A stretch of DNA of 64,000 bases, from positions 5,828,001 to 5,892,000 of the forward strand of contig NZ_CP034539.1 in NCBI RefSeq assembly GCF_003963535.1, in the 5' to 3' direction. The first letter of the stretch is position 1. Each line of letters starts with the position of its first letter. A program made the translations under genes and the position numbers. The notes under the pieces were generated by a model. It saw nothing but the letters and a program-made list of their open reading frames with translations. It did not search any database and was not told the DNA's origin. Shown one piece after another: positions 33,937 to 41,705 of this stretch. Origin of the DNA: Streptomyces cyaneochromogenes. Its GTDB lineage: Bacteria; Actinomycetota; Actinomycetes; Streptomycetales; Streptomycetaceae.

Positions 33937-35583
33937 CTACACGGCCAGCCACGCCGCCTGGTCCGGCGCCAGCACGCCGCCCTCGACGGGCCCGCTGCTC
34001 AGCAGCACGGCCGTGTGGCCGGGCAGCGGGCACGGCTCCGCCGACAGGTTGACCACACACACGAAGCCGGGCTCGCGGCGGAAGGCGAGAACTCCCTCGG
34101 GGGCGTCCAGCCAGGTCAGGGTTGAGTCGCCGAGGGCCGGGGTGGCGCGCCGCAGCCGCAGGGCCCTGCGGTAGAGCTCCAGCATCGAGGTCGCGTCGCC
34201 GGTCTGCGCCGCCGCACTGAACTCGGCCCAGTGGGCGGGCTGGGGCAGCCAGGGCGCGGCGGTCGCGTCGTCGGGGCTGAAGCCGTACGGCGCGGTCCGG
34301 CCGGACCACGGGATCGGGACCCGGCAGCCGTCGCGGCCGCGTTGGGTGTGGCCGGAGCGTTCCCAGATCGGGTCCTGGAGGGCGGACTCGGGCAGGTCCT
34401 CGACCTCGGGCAGGCCGAGTTCCTCGCCCTGGTAGACGTAGGCGCCGCCGGGCAGGGCCAGCATGAGCAGGGCCGCGGCACGGGCCCGGCGGGTGCCCAG
34501 CCCGAAGTCCAGGGGGCCTTCGGCGCGGTAGGTGTCGTTGGCCACCCAGCGCCGGGCCGGGCTCGGGCGGCCGTAGCGGCTGGGATGGCGTACGACGTCG
34601 TGGTTGGAGAGGACCCAGGTGGCCGGGGCGCCCACCGAGCCGAGCATGGCGAGCGAGTCGTCGATGACGGTGCGCAGCTCCTTGGGGTCCCAGGTGGACA
34701 TCAGGAAGTCGAAGTTGAAGGCGGTGTGCAGGCCGTCGCGGCGGACGTAGGCGGCGAGCCGTTCCGGAGTGTCCGCCCATGCCTCGGCGACGAAGCACCG
34801 GTCGCCGGGGAACTCGTCGGCCACCTTGCGCCAGCCGCGGTAGATGTCGTGGACCTCGTCGCGGTCCCAGTGCGGATGGTCGACGTGCCGCGCGGGCTGC
34901 CCCTCGACCGGGGCCCGGCGGGGCGGCAGGTCGGGGAGCTCCGGGTGCTTGATCAGCCCGTGGGCGACGTCGATACGGAAGCCGTCCACGCCCCGGCTGA
35001 ACCAGAAGCGCAGGACCGACTCGAACTCCGCGCGCACCTCGGGGTGCTGCCAGTTCAGGTCCGGCTGCTCGGGAGCGAACAGGTGCAGGTACCAGTCGCC
35101 GTCGGGCAGCCGGGTCCAGGCGGGCCCGCCGAAACTGGAGACCCAGTTGTTGGGGGGCTCCGAGCCGTCGGGGCCCCGGCCCGGACGGAAGACGTAGCGG
35201 TCGCGCTCCGGGCTGCCCGGCCCGGCGGCCAGCGCCGCCCGGAACCAGGCATGCTGGTCGGAGGTGTGGTTGGGCACGATGTCGGGGATGACGCGGATCC
35301 CGTGCTCGTGCGCCTCCTCGATGAGCCGCTCCGCCTCGGCCACGGTGCCGAAGAGCGGGTCGATCTCGCGGAAGTCGGCCACGTCGTAACCGTGGTCCGC
35401 CATCGGCGACTTGTACCACGGGTTGATCCAAATGGCGTCCACGCCGAGGGACTTGAGATACGGCAGCCGGGAGCGCAGTCCGGCGATGTCGCCGACTCCG
35501 TCGCCGTTGCCGTCGGCGAAACTGCGGATGTAGACCTGGTAGATGACGGCGCTGCGCCACCACGGTGCTGCGGCGGAGGACAT
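33937..35583 (-). CDS. Alpha-glucosidase, glycoside hydrolase family 13
   Basis: A 548-residue cytosolic enzyme cleaving alpha-glucosidic bonds of oligosaccharides. GH13 motifs in order: region I DIVPNHTS, region II GFRIDVAH (nucleophile Asp), region III VAEAWA (acid/base Glu), region IV VLSNHDV. DGNGDGVGDIAGL near residue 25 is the calcium-site-like loop of oligo-1,6-glucosidases and alpha-glucosidases. AAGGAG precedes ATG 35583. It resembles the last gene (aglA) of agl-type alpha-glucoside uptake operons, and the codons just upstream are the end of the matching permease gene; the transport genes themselves are gone. Confidence 0.92.
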   Translation of the reverse strand: MSSAAAPWWRSAVIYQVYIRSFADGNGDGVGDIAGLRSRLPYLKSLGVDAIWINPWYKSPMADHGYDVADFREIDPLFGTVAEAERLIEEAHEHGIRVIPDIVPNHTSDQHAWFRAALAAGPGSPERDRYVFRPGRGPDGSEPPNNWVSSFGGPAWTRLPDGDWYLHLFAPEQPDLNWQHPEVRAEFESVLRFWFSRGVDGFRIDVAHGLIKHPELPDLPPRRAPVEGQPARHVDHPHWDRDEVHDIYRGWRKVADEFPGDRCFVAEAWADTPERLAAYVRRDGLHTAFNFDFLMSTWDPKELRTVIDDSLAMLGSVGAPATWVLSNHDVVRHPSRYGRPSPARRWVANDTYRAEGPLDFGLGTRRARAAALLMLALPGGAYVYQGEELGLPEVEDLPESALQDPIWERSGHTQRGRDGCRVPIPWSGRTAPYGFSPDDATAAPWLPQPAHWAEFSAAAQTGDATSMLELYRRALRLRRATPALGDSTLTWLDAPEGVLAFRREPGFVCVVNLSAEPCPLPGHTAVLLSSGPVEGGVLAPDQAAWLAV

Positions 35584-35619
35584 GGGTGTGGGGCTCCTTG
35601 ATCGGTGAGGGGGGCGTGT

Positions 35620-35688
35620 CTACTTCGCCGCGCCGGCCGTGAGCCCGGCGACGATACGGCGCTGGAAGACCAGCACCATGACCGTCGT
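35620..35688 (-). pseudogene. 3' remnant of a sugar ABC permease gene (aglG-like)
   Basis: Reading toward the alpha-glucosidase gene, the last 20 or so codons (VMVLVFQRRIVAGLTAGAAK, stop at 35620) match the C-terminal end of CUT1-type MalG/AglG permeases. Everything upstream is unrelated sequence, so all membrane helices are lost. Confidence 0.72.
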
Positions 35689-35968
35689 CACCCGGGGCGT
35701 CTCGGACTGGTCGGTGGCACCGGTTCCCGAGTGGCAGGGGCGCCTGGTGACCGTGCGGGCCAGCCGCAGCGGGGACGCGGTGACGGTCCGCGCCCGCTGC
35801 GAGGACGACCCCTGGCGCTTGGTCCGGCTGGCCCCGCTGGCTGCGGACGCCGAGGCGACGGCCGGCCCCTTCTGCTGCTCGCCCGAGCGTGAGGGGCTGG
35901 AGGTGCGGTTCACGGGCTTCGGTCGGGGCGCGGCGGACTCGGCGCTGCTTCTGCCGACGGAGGGGTGA
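35688..35968 (+). pseudogene. 3' remnant of a DUF1349 gene
   Basis: The plus frame reads VVTRGVSDWSVAPVPEW, then SRSGDAVTVRARCEDDPWRL, GPFCCSP and GLEVRFTGF. This is the C-terminal half of DUF1349 (concanavalin-like, beta-sandwich) proteins. No start or N-terminal half precedes it; it abuts the permease remnant of the opposite strand at about 35688. Confidence 0.72.
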
Positions 35969-36009
35969 CGGCTGCCGACCAGGGGCGCGACATCCGACGG
36001 GGGTGACGG

Positions 36010-36903
36010 TTACCCCTCCTGTCGTCGGACCCCGAGGACGTCGAGCATCGCCCGGGTGGCCGGGCTGGGGTTGAACCGGCTCCACGCCAGATACTCGACG
36101 CGCCGCGGACCGTCGACGACCGGCACCAGCGCCAGCCCGGGGTCGTCGGCGGCCAGCGGCCGGATGTACGCCGACGGCAGCAGCGCGACGCCGAGCCCAC
36201 GCGCGACGAGCCGGGTGATGAGCTCGACGACGCCTGCCTCGTAGGCGACGTCGCGGACCAGACCCGCGGCGGCGAACGCCTGATCGGACTGGTCCCGGGC
36301 GGGTGTCCCGGCCACGAAGTCCACGAACGTCTCGTCGGCGATCTCCCGCAGTCCGACCCGTGCGGACCCCGCGAGCCGGTGCCCGGCCGGCACGACCAGC
36401 ACATGCGCGTCGTGATCGAGGACGACGGTCTCCACACCGGAGGGCGGCTCTCCCTCGGGCAGACCGAGGAAGGCGATGTCCAGGTCACCGCCGCGGACCG
36501 CGGCGGCCATGTCGTCGCTGCGTCCGGAACGGAGGAAGACGCGGACGTCCGGATGCCGGGCGCGGTAGCGCTGCAGCAGTTCCGGTACGTCGACGGCGGC
36601 CGCGGTCACGATCACGCCGACGGCGAGCCGGCCCCGCACCACGCCGGTCGCGGCGGCGGCGTCGGCGACCGCGCCGTCGGCGGCGGCCAGGCACTCGCGC
36701 GCGCGGACGACGAACGCCGCTCCGGCGCTGGTCAGCTCTACGCGGCGGCTGGAGCGGGCGAACAACCTGACCCCGAGCTCCCGCTCCAGGCCGGCGATCC
36801 GGTGACTCAGCGACGACTGCACCACGTCGCAGCGCTCCGCGGCACGGGTGAAGTTGCGGGTTTCGGCGACGGCCACGACGTACCGCATCTGCTGGAGATC
36901 CAC
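36010..36903 (-). CDS. LysR-family transcriptional regulator
   Basis: About 297 residues. N-terminal winged HTH (QQMRYVVAVAETRNFTRAAERCDVVQ, SSLSHRIAGLERELGVRLF), then a two-subdomain periplasmic-binding-like effector domain. The GTG at 36903 starts exactly where family homology begins and leaves space for a promoter; ATGs at 36924 and 36942 are in frame and possible. Divergent from an EamA transporter, the likely target. Confidence 0.88.
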   Translation of the reverse strand: MDLQQMRYVVAVAETRNFTRAAERCDVVQSSLSHRIAGLERELGVRLFARSSRRVELTSAGAAFVVRARECLAAADGAVADAAAATGVVRGRLAVGVIVTAAAVDVPELLQRYRARHPDVRVFLRSGRSDDMAAAVRGGDLDIAFLGLPEGEPPSGVETVVLDHDAHVLVVPAGHRLAGSARVGLREIADETFVDFVAGTPARDQSDQAFAAAGLVRDVAYEAGVVELITRLVARGLGVALLPSAYIRPLAADDPGLALVPVVDGPRRVEYLAWSRFNPSPATRAMLDVLGVRRQEG

Positions 36904-36941
36904 GGAGTCATCGTTCTGCTTCATGGCTGCGATGACAAGCA

Positions 36942-36954
36942 TGCGTTGGATTCA
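36942..36954. promoter_or_regulatory. Candidate LysR box (T-N11-A)
   Basis: TGCGTTGGATTCA fits the T-N11-A LysR box between the LysR gene and the divergent EamA gene. Short and therefore weak evidence. Confidence 0.35.
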
Positions 36955-36981
36955 TGAAGCGTGCCGTCGAGACTGCCCGAC

Positions 36982-38019
36982 ATGCAGAAAACGCAGAGCC
37001 CGCAGAGCTCGCAGAGCTCGCAGAGCCCGCAGAGCCCGCAGAGCCCGCAGAGCCCGCAGAGCCCGCAGAGCCCGCAGACCTTGGCCGAACGGCCACCGGG
37101 GCCACCGGTGCGCGCCTCGCCCGCTCAGCAGGCGGCGGTCGTCGCACTGACCGCGCTCGCTCCGGCGTCCTGGGGCACCACTTACGCCGTGACCACGGAA
37201 CTGCTCCCGCCCGGGCATCCGCTCTTCTCCGCGCTGATGCGCGCCCTGCCCGCCGGGCTGCTCGGGCTGGCGATCGCCCGTGTGCTCCCGCGTGGGGACT
37301 GGTGGTGGAAGGCAGCCGTCCTCGGCGTGCTCAACATCGGTGCCCTGTACCCCCTGTTGTTCGTGGCCGCCCAACGACTCCCCGGCGGCGTCGCCGCCAC
37401 CCTCGGCGCCACCCAGCCACTGCTGGTCGCCGGGCTGGCCATCGCGGTGCTCCACGACCGGCCGACGCTCTGGCGATGGAGCTGGGGGGTGATCGGTGTG
37501 GTCGGGGTCGGGCTCGTCGTGCTAGGTCCGGCGGCCCGACTGGACGCCGTGGGCGTGTTCGCCGGCCTCGGCGGTACGGCCGCCATGGCGGCAGGAATCG
37601 TCCTCATGAAGCGCTGGGGGCGTCCCGCGGGGGCCGGCCCGCTGACCCTGGCCGGCTGGCAACTGACCGCCGGTGGCCTGCTGTTGCTCCCGCTCGCCCT
37701 CGCGATCGAGGGGCCGCCGCCGGGGATCGACGCCGGAGCGGCCGTCGGCTACCTGTGGCTCGGCAGCGTGGGAGGGCTGATCGCGCACACGCTGTGGTTC
37801 CGCGGGATCGGACGGCTGCCGGTCGGCGCGTCCGCACCGCTGGTGCTGCTGTCTCCGCTGGTCGCGGCCGTGGTCGGCATCGCGCTGGGGGAGTCGCTGA
37901 GTGTGCCGCAGAGCCTTGGGTTCGTCCTGGCGCTGGCCGCGTTGCTCGCGGCGCAGCTCAACGCCCCGAGCGTGGAACAGATTCGAGGAGGACGGCTTCG
38001 ACGGGGAGGGCTTCGATGA
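36982..38019 (+). CDS. EamA/DMT-family transporter with an N-terminal SPQ repeat
   Basis: About 345 residues. Residues 5-32 are (S-P/S-Q)n from a 9-bp microsatellite; then ten hydrophobic helices in two EamA halves (ALAPASWGTTYAVTTELLP at the first, LGSVGGLIAHTLWFRGI in the second). Probably exports amino acids, nucleosides or metabolites; RhaT/YdcZ-like relatives exist. ATG 36982 or GTG 36961; neither has a clear RBS. The last 15 or so residues come from a second repeat array, and the stop overlaps the next ATG as ATGA. Confidence 0.88.
   Translation: MQKTQSPQSSQSSQSPQSPQSPQSPQSPQSPQTLAERPPGPPVRASPAQQAAVVALTALAPASWGTTYAVTTELLPPGHPLFSALMRALPAGLLGLAIARVLPRGDWWWKAAVLGVLNIGALYPLLFVAAQRLPGGVAATLGATQPLLVAGLAIAVLHDRPTLWRWSWGVIGVVGVGLVVLGPAARLDAVGVFAGLGGTAAMAAGIVLMKRWGRPAGAGPLTLAGWQLTAGGLLLLPLALAIEGPPPGIDAGAAVGYLWLGSVGGLIAHTLWFRGIGRLPVGASAPLVLLSPLVAAVVGIALGESLSVPQSLGFVLALAALLAAQLNAPSVEQIRGGRLRRGGLR
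36994..37080 (+). repeat. 9-bp microsatellite inside the EamA gene
   Basis: Nine CAGAGCCCG/CAGAGCTCG units (36994-37074) plus a partial tenth. The 9-bp unit keeps frame and encodes Q-S-(P/S). Confidence 0.93.
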
Positions 38020-38080
38020 GGACGGCATCAATGGAAACGGCATCAACGGGAACGGAACCAATGGGAACGGAACCAATGGG
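37991..38080 (+). repeat. 15-bp degenerate tandem repeat across a gene junction
   Basis: Six units of 15 bp (37991, 38006, 38021, 38036, 38051, 38066), from GACGGCTTCGACGGG to AACGGAACCAATGGG. The array covers the 3' end of the EamA gene and the 5' end of the next. Confidence 0.85.
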
Positions 38081-38750
38081 AGTGGCTCCGGGGTCGGCTT
38101 CGATGAGGACGTGCATGACCATCGCCGTGCTCGGGGCCACCGGAATGGTCGGCAGTCGGGTCACCGCCGAGGCCGGCGCACGCGGCCACCGGGTGCTCGC
38201 CCTGTCCCGGAAGCCCGGGAGCGCCAATCCGAACGTGACGCCGATCGCGGTCGACGCAGAGGACGCGCAGGCCCTGCGCGAGGCGCTCGGCACCGCGGAC
38301 GCGGTCGTGGTGAGCGTGCGGACCGACCCGGTCGACGAGGAGTTCCTGGTCGGCACCACTCGCTCAGTGCTGGATGCCGCCGCACGACTCGGCATACGCG
38401 TCCTTGTGGTCGGCGGCGCCGGCGCACTGCGCAGCCCTGACAGCCAGGATCTGCTGGTCGCCGACAACCCCGCCTACGTGCCCTCGGAGTTGAAGCGGAT
38501 AGCCGCAGCCGGGATCGCTCAGCTACGGAGCTGCCAGACCCGTGCCGAGGCGGACTGGGTCTACCTGAGCCCGCCGGCCCTGCTCGAACCCGGTGACCGC
38601 ACCGGCCGCTACCGGCGCGGCACCGACACCCTGCTCACCGGACCGGACGGCCGATCGTGGATCAGCGCGGAGGACCTGGCCGTCGCCGTGGTCGACGAGA
38701 TCGAGACCTCTGGCGCCGAGCGGCACATCACGGTCGTCCACTCGGTATGA
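38016..38750 (+). CDS. NAD(P)-binding oxidoreductase (atypical SDR), repeat-extended N-terminus
   Basis: A 244-residue product if begun at ATG 38016, which has GGGAGGG seven nt before it and overlaps the EamA stop. The conserved fold starts only at residue 34 (MTIAVLGATGMVGSRVTAEA, ATG 38115), an atypical-SDR Rossmann motif like NmrA/BVR-B proteins. The first 33 residues (TASMETASTGTEPMGTEPMG) are repeat-encoded. Catalytic Tyr/Lys of classical SDRs are not evident. It probably acts as an oxidoreductase or redox sensor. Co-transcribed with EamA. Confidence 0.84.
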   Translation: MRTASMETASTGTEPMGTEPMGVAPGSASMRTCMTIAVLGATGMVGSRVTAEAGARGHRVLALSRKPGSANPNVTPIAVDAEDAQALREALGTADAVVVSVRTDPVDEEFLVGTTRSVLDAAARLGIRVLVVGGAGALRSPDSQDLLVADNPAYVPSELKRIAAAGIAQLRSCQTRAEADWVYLSPPALLEPGDRTGRYRRGTDTLLTGPDGRSWISAEDLAVAVVDEIETSGAERHITVVHSV

Positions 38751-38802
38751 CAGTCGTTATAGAGCTGGGGTAGCCTGCGCTTGGTCTATAACGACTGTCA
38801 TA
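38746..38802. promoter_or_regulatory. Perfect 17-bp inverted repeat upstream of the tautomerase-like gene
   Basis: TATGACAGTCGTTATAG (38746-38762) and its exact complement (38786-38802) flank a 23-bp spacer. Each arm is itself a partial palindrome, TAT-N-AC-N4-GT-N-ATA. The left arm contains the stop codon of the previous gene; the right arm ends just before the RBS. Confidence 0.8.
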
Positions 38803-38811
38803 GGAGGTGTC

Positions 38812-39288
38812 GTGACGATCATCACCGTGAACGCACCCAAGGGGCGACTGAGCCTGGAGCAGCGCCGTGAGCTGGCCGAGACGCTCACGGACGCCGTGCT
38901 CGTGCCCGAGGTCGGCCGGTTCGCGTCGGCCGCGCGGGTCGGATTGCAGGTGCACTTCGTCGAGCGCGAGCCCGACATGATGGCCATCGGTGGGCGGCTG
39001 CTGGTGGACGCCGGTCCGGAGCTCGACGTGATGGTGGTCGACGTGACGGTCATGGACGCCGCCTGGCAGCCGGAGGTCCGGGCCGAGGTCATCGAGCGGG
39101 TCCTGGCGGCGCTGGCGGCCGCGTGCGGGATGGACAGGCCGTCGCCGACCTGGTGGGTCACGTTCCGTGTGATCGACGAGGGCAGCTGGGGTTCGTCGGG
39201 TGGTGTGCTGTCCGTGCTGTCGCTGCTCGACAGCGGCGTGTTCACGGCGGAGCGGGTCAAGGCGGTGCGTGCCGCGCTGGGCGTGTGA
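38812..39288 (+). CDS. Tautomerase-family protein lacking the N-terminal proline
   Basis: A 158-residue product similar to tautomerase-superfamily proteins (TIITVNAPKGRLSLEQRRELAE, GLQVHFVEREPDMMAIGGRLL, WWVTFRVIDEGSWG). Active members need Pro as the second codon; here the GTG start is followed by Thr, so classic tautomerase chemistry is doubtful. An AGGAGG RBS fixes the start. Likely controlled through the 17-bp inverted repeat directly upstream. Function unknown. Confidence 0.8.
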   Translation: MTIITVNAPKGRLSLEQRRELAETLTDAVLVPEVGRFASAARVGLQVHFVEREPDMMAIGGRLLVDAGPELDVMVVDVTVMDAAWQPEVRAEVIERVLAALAAACGMDRPSPTWWVTFRVIDEGSWGSSGGVLSVLSLLDSGVFTAERVKAVRAALGV

Positions 39289-39317
39289 GCGGCCGGGCCG
39301 TCGCTATGGTGGAGGTA

Positions 39318-39335
39318 AGCGGACAGTAGTCCGCT
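39318..39335. promoter_or_regulatory. TetR operator copy 1 (autoregulation)
   Basis: AGCGGAC-AGTA-GTCCGCT, a perfect 7-4-7 palindrome 29 nt before the TetR start. The same sequence recurs twice before the gene downstream of tetR. Confidence 0.82.
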
Positions 39336-39363
39336 ACTGGAGTGCCGTAGCGGAGGAGGGCCC

Positions 39364-39954
39364 ATGGAGCCCGTGGGATCGAAGGGCGGCGCCCCCCAGC
39401 GCTCGGACGCGCAGCGCAACCGCGAGCGCATCCTGGAGGTCGCGCTGGCCGAGCTGTCGCGTTCCCCGGACGCCCCGCTGAGTGCGATCGCCAAGAAGGC
39501 CGGGGTCGGGCAGGGCACCCTCTACCGCAACTTCCCCGACCGCGAGGCGCTCGTCCTCGAGGTTCATCGCCATGAGGTGCGTCAACTCACCGACAGCGCG
39601 GCGGAGTTGGTGCGGACGCGGGAGCCCGAGCGTGCGCTGCGGGAGTGGATGGACGGCCTCGCCCGGTTCGCCATGGCCAAGTCCGGCCTGGCCGACGCCC
39701 TGCGTCAGGCCACGGCCGCGACGGGCGGCCCGGCGCGGCCGGGCTACTCGCTGGTGGTCGACGCGATCACGCTCCTCCTCGACGCCAACCACGAGGCCGG
39801 CACCATCCGCCCCGACGTGACCGCCGACGACTTCATCCTTGCCATCGCGGGCATCTGGCAGATCGACCTCGGCGGGGACTGGTGGTCGCGGGCGACGCGA
39901 CTGCTGGACATCGTCATGGACGGCTTGCGTGCGGGAGCGCCCGGCCGCGGGTGA
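39364..39954 (+). CDS. TetR-family transcriptional regulator
   Basis: A 196-residue product. HTH in SAIAKKAGVGQGTLYRNFPDREALVLEVHRHEV near residue 40, and a helical ligand domain with an ATGGPARPGYS loop typical of the SbtR-like C-terminal type. GGAGGAGGG lies just before the ATG. It should bind the AGCGGAC-N4-GTCCG(C/T)T sites upstream of itself and of the next gene (inference from their exclusive placement here). Confidence 0.9.
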   Translation: MEPVGSKGGAPQRSDAQRNRERILEVALAELSRSPDAPLSAIAKKAGVGQGTLYRNFPDREALVLEVHRHEVRQLTDSAAELVRTREPERALREWMDGLARFAMAKSGLADALRQATAATGGPARPGYSLVVDAITLLLDANHEAGTIRPDVTADDFILAIAGIWQIDLGGDWWSRATRLLDIVMDGLRAGAPGRG

Positions 39955-40002
39955 GGGCGAGCCTGCGCCCGGCCGGGGTCGCGGCGGCGCCTGCCCTTGC
40001 TA

Positions 40003-40020
40003 AGCGGACAGCTGTCCGTT
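40003..40020. promoter_or_regulatory. TetR operator copy 2
   Basis: AGCGGAC-AGCT-GTCCGTT, the same motif as before tetR, with one mismatch between arms. Confidence 0.8.
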
Positions 40021-40033
40021 ACGTTCTCCCCGT

Positions 40034-40051
40034 AGCGGACAACTGTCCGTT
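40034..40051. promoter_or_regulatory. TetR operator copy 3
   Basis: AGCGGAC-AACT-GTCCGTT, 31 bp downstream of copy 2 (three helical turns) and 24 nt before the oxidoreductase start. Confidence 0.8.
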
Positions 40052-40074
40052 TTCCTGTCTCGGAGGTCCTCGCC

Positions 40075-40701
40075 ATGAAGCTGCTCGTCCTCGGCGCGAC
40101 CGGCCCCACCGGCCGCCATCTCGTCGACCTGGCCCTGCGATCCGGCGACTCGGTCACGGCTCTGGTGCGCAACCCGGCGGGCCTGGGTGACCTGGCCGAC
40201 CGGGTCACGCCGATCACCGCGGACGCCACATCCCCGCGCGACGTCTCCGCCGCCGCGGCCGGGCACGACGCGATCGTCTCGGCCCTCGGCCGGGGCAACT
40301 CGGTGCGCGCCGACGGCCTCTTCACCCGCGCCTCGGCGGCCGCGATCGGCGCGGCGCGGGAGGCGGGCGTATCCCGCCTGGTGTGGCTGTCGTCGTTCGG
40401 CGTCGGCCACACCTACGACTGGTCGAGCACCCCGCAGAAGCTGATCTACAGCACCCTGCTGCGGTCGCTCTATGCCGACAAGGCGATCGCCGACGAGAGC
40501 ATCCGCTCCAGCGGCCTCGACTGGACGATCGTCCTCCCGACCAGACTGACCCACGGCCCGGCCAAGGGCACGTACCACGCGGACGACCGACTGCCGATGA
40601 AGGGCAACCCGTCGATCAGCCGGGCGGACGTGGCCGCCTTCATGCACGGGGCGGCGCACGGGGGCGAATGGAGCCGGCGTAGTGCGGTCATCTCCGACTG
40701 A
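40075..40701 (+). CDS. NAD(P)H-binding oxidoreductase (NmrA/atypical SDR type)
   Basis: A 208-residue product. Rossmann motif LLVLGATGPTGRHLVDLAL, ALVRNP after beta-2, and VWLSSFGVGHTYDWSS; the C-terminal half has a GLDWTIVLPTRLTHGP segment common to NAD(P)H-binding PF13460 proteins. Probably a reductase for a toxic or signalling compound. Two operators of the neighbouring TetR overlap its promoter region. Confidence 0.9.
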   Translation: MKLLVLGATGPTGRHLVDLALRSGDSVTALVRNPAGLGDLADRVTPITADATSPRDVSAAAAGHDAIVSALGRGNSVRADGLFTRASAAAIGAAREAGVSRLVWLSSFGVGHTYDWSSTPQKLIYSTLLRSLYADKAIADESIRSSGLDWTIVLPTRLTHGPAKGTYHADDRLPMKGNPSISRADVAAFMHGAAHGGEWSRRSAVISD

Positions 40702-40766
40702 GGTGACGGTCACCGGCCGACGTCGGGTTCAGCAACGGAGGAAGACCGGCCCGGCGCGATTCGCGC

Positions 40767-41294
40767 TCAGCTGACGTCCGGCAGACCGCCCGGCATCCGC
40801 CGCGCATCGGCCTGGCGCTGCGCGCACCGCGCGTTCTCCTGACGCAGCGCGTCCAGCCACCGCCACAGCCCGACTTCCTCCAGTGTCAGCCCCGGACACG
40901 CCAACCGATGCGGCACCCGGCACTCCGCTCCCGGTGCGGGCTCCTCGGGCCCGCTGTTCCATGCCGTGCCGTTCGAGTCGACGTACCACCTGTGCCACGC
41001 CGGCACCATGTGGGCGGGCGCCGTCAGGCCAGGCTCGAAGAGGGCATGCGCTCCGTAGTAGGTCGGGTGGCGCTCACCGATCAGTCCGCACTGCGGACAT
41101 ACGGGCGGAGCCGGTGGCTCGGGTGCGTCGGCGCCGTCCATGACGGCTTGGGCGCGGTCGGCGTTCGCCCACGGCTGTGGGGTGCCGGGCGGTGGCTGTC
41201 GCTGCTCGTCCGGGCCGGGTAACGGGATGACGCGCTGTACGTCGCCGTCCGGGTCGGGTAACGCGCCGGTACTCGTCTCAGGTGTTCCCCCCAT
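40767..41294 (-). CDS. DUF6083-like zinc-ribbon protein
   Basis: A 175-residue product. A Pro-rich N-terminus precedes CPQCGLIGERHPTYYG, PAWHRWYVDSNGTAWN and ECRVPHRLACPGL; paired CxxC and CRVxH..C residues suggest one zinc site. The pattern matches DUF6083 as seen in many streptomycete accessory regions. ATG 41294 precedes the conserved part; upstream extension is low quality. Function unknown. Confidence 0.72.
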   Translation of the reverse strand: MGGTPETSTGALPDPDGDVQRVIPLPGPDEQRQPPPGTPQPWANADRAQAVMDGADAPEPPAPPVCPQCGLIGERHPTYYGAHALFEPGLTAPAHMVPAWHRWYVDSNGTAWNSGPEEPAPGAECRVPHRLACPGLTLEEVGLWRWLDALRQENARCAQRQADARRMPGGLPDVS

Positions 41295-41422
41295 GCTGTT
41301 GAGCGTCCGCGTGCGGCTTATGTGCGAGTAGGGCGCAATCCGGGCGCAATGGTGGAGGAACGCGGGGCAGACGGGCGCGCCGGACGCGGCCAGCCGGTTC
41401 CGCGGCTCGGTGTCGGGGCGGC

Positions 41423-41527
41423 TCAGCCGCCGGCACACCCCGCCCGAACCCCGAGAAACCCATGGTCGCATCCTGTGGTGGGATTCCAGGTCGCCTCGGT
41501 CCACTCGATGGTGCTGCGATCGCCCAT
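41423..41527 (-). pseudogene. 5' remnant of a DUF5131 (phage Gp37/Gp68-like) gene
   Basis: An intact RBS (GGGAGGGG) and ATG at 41527 begin MGDRSTIEWTEATWNPTTGCD, the highly conserved N-terminus of DUF5131 proteins. The homology then breaks and a stop follows at residue 35, where the family continues for about 200 residues. It is the only gene-like content in the 411-nt gap 41295-41705. Confidence 0.78.
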
Positions 41528-41705
41528 GGGTCCCCTCCCGTAGCGGGTGGACACTGGTCATTAGCGCTTTCCCGCCCGGCGCTTCGACTGCGCTGCCTAA
41601 CGAGCGACGTGCCGAACTGACACGTGATCACCCCCATCCTTCGCATCGAACGCATGTTCTGTGAAGGGGGTGTTGGAGTCGAGGTCGGTTCCGGCAGCTG
41701 TGCGG

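Noticed and set aside
41629..41672. Hairpin (CACCCC/GGGGTG) as terminator of the HEPN-like gene
   Set aside because: The stem is interrupted and the loop long; not convincing enough to list.
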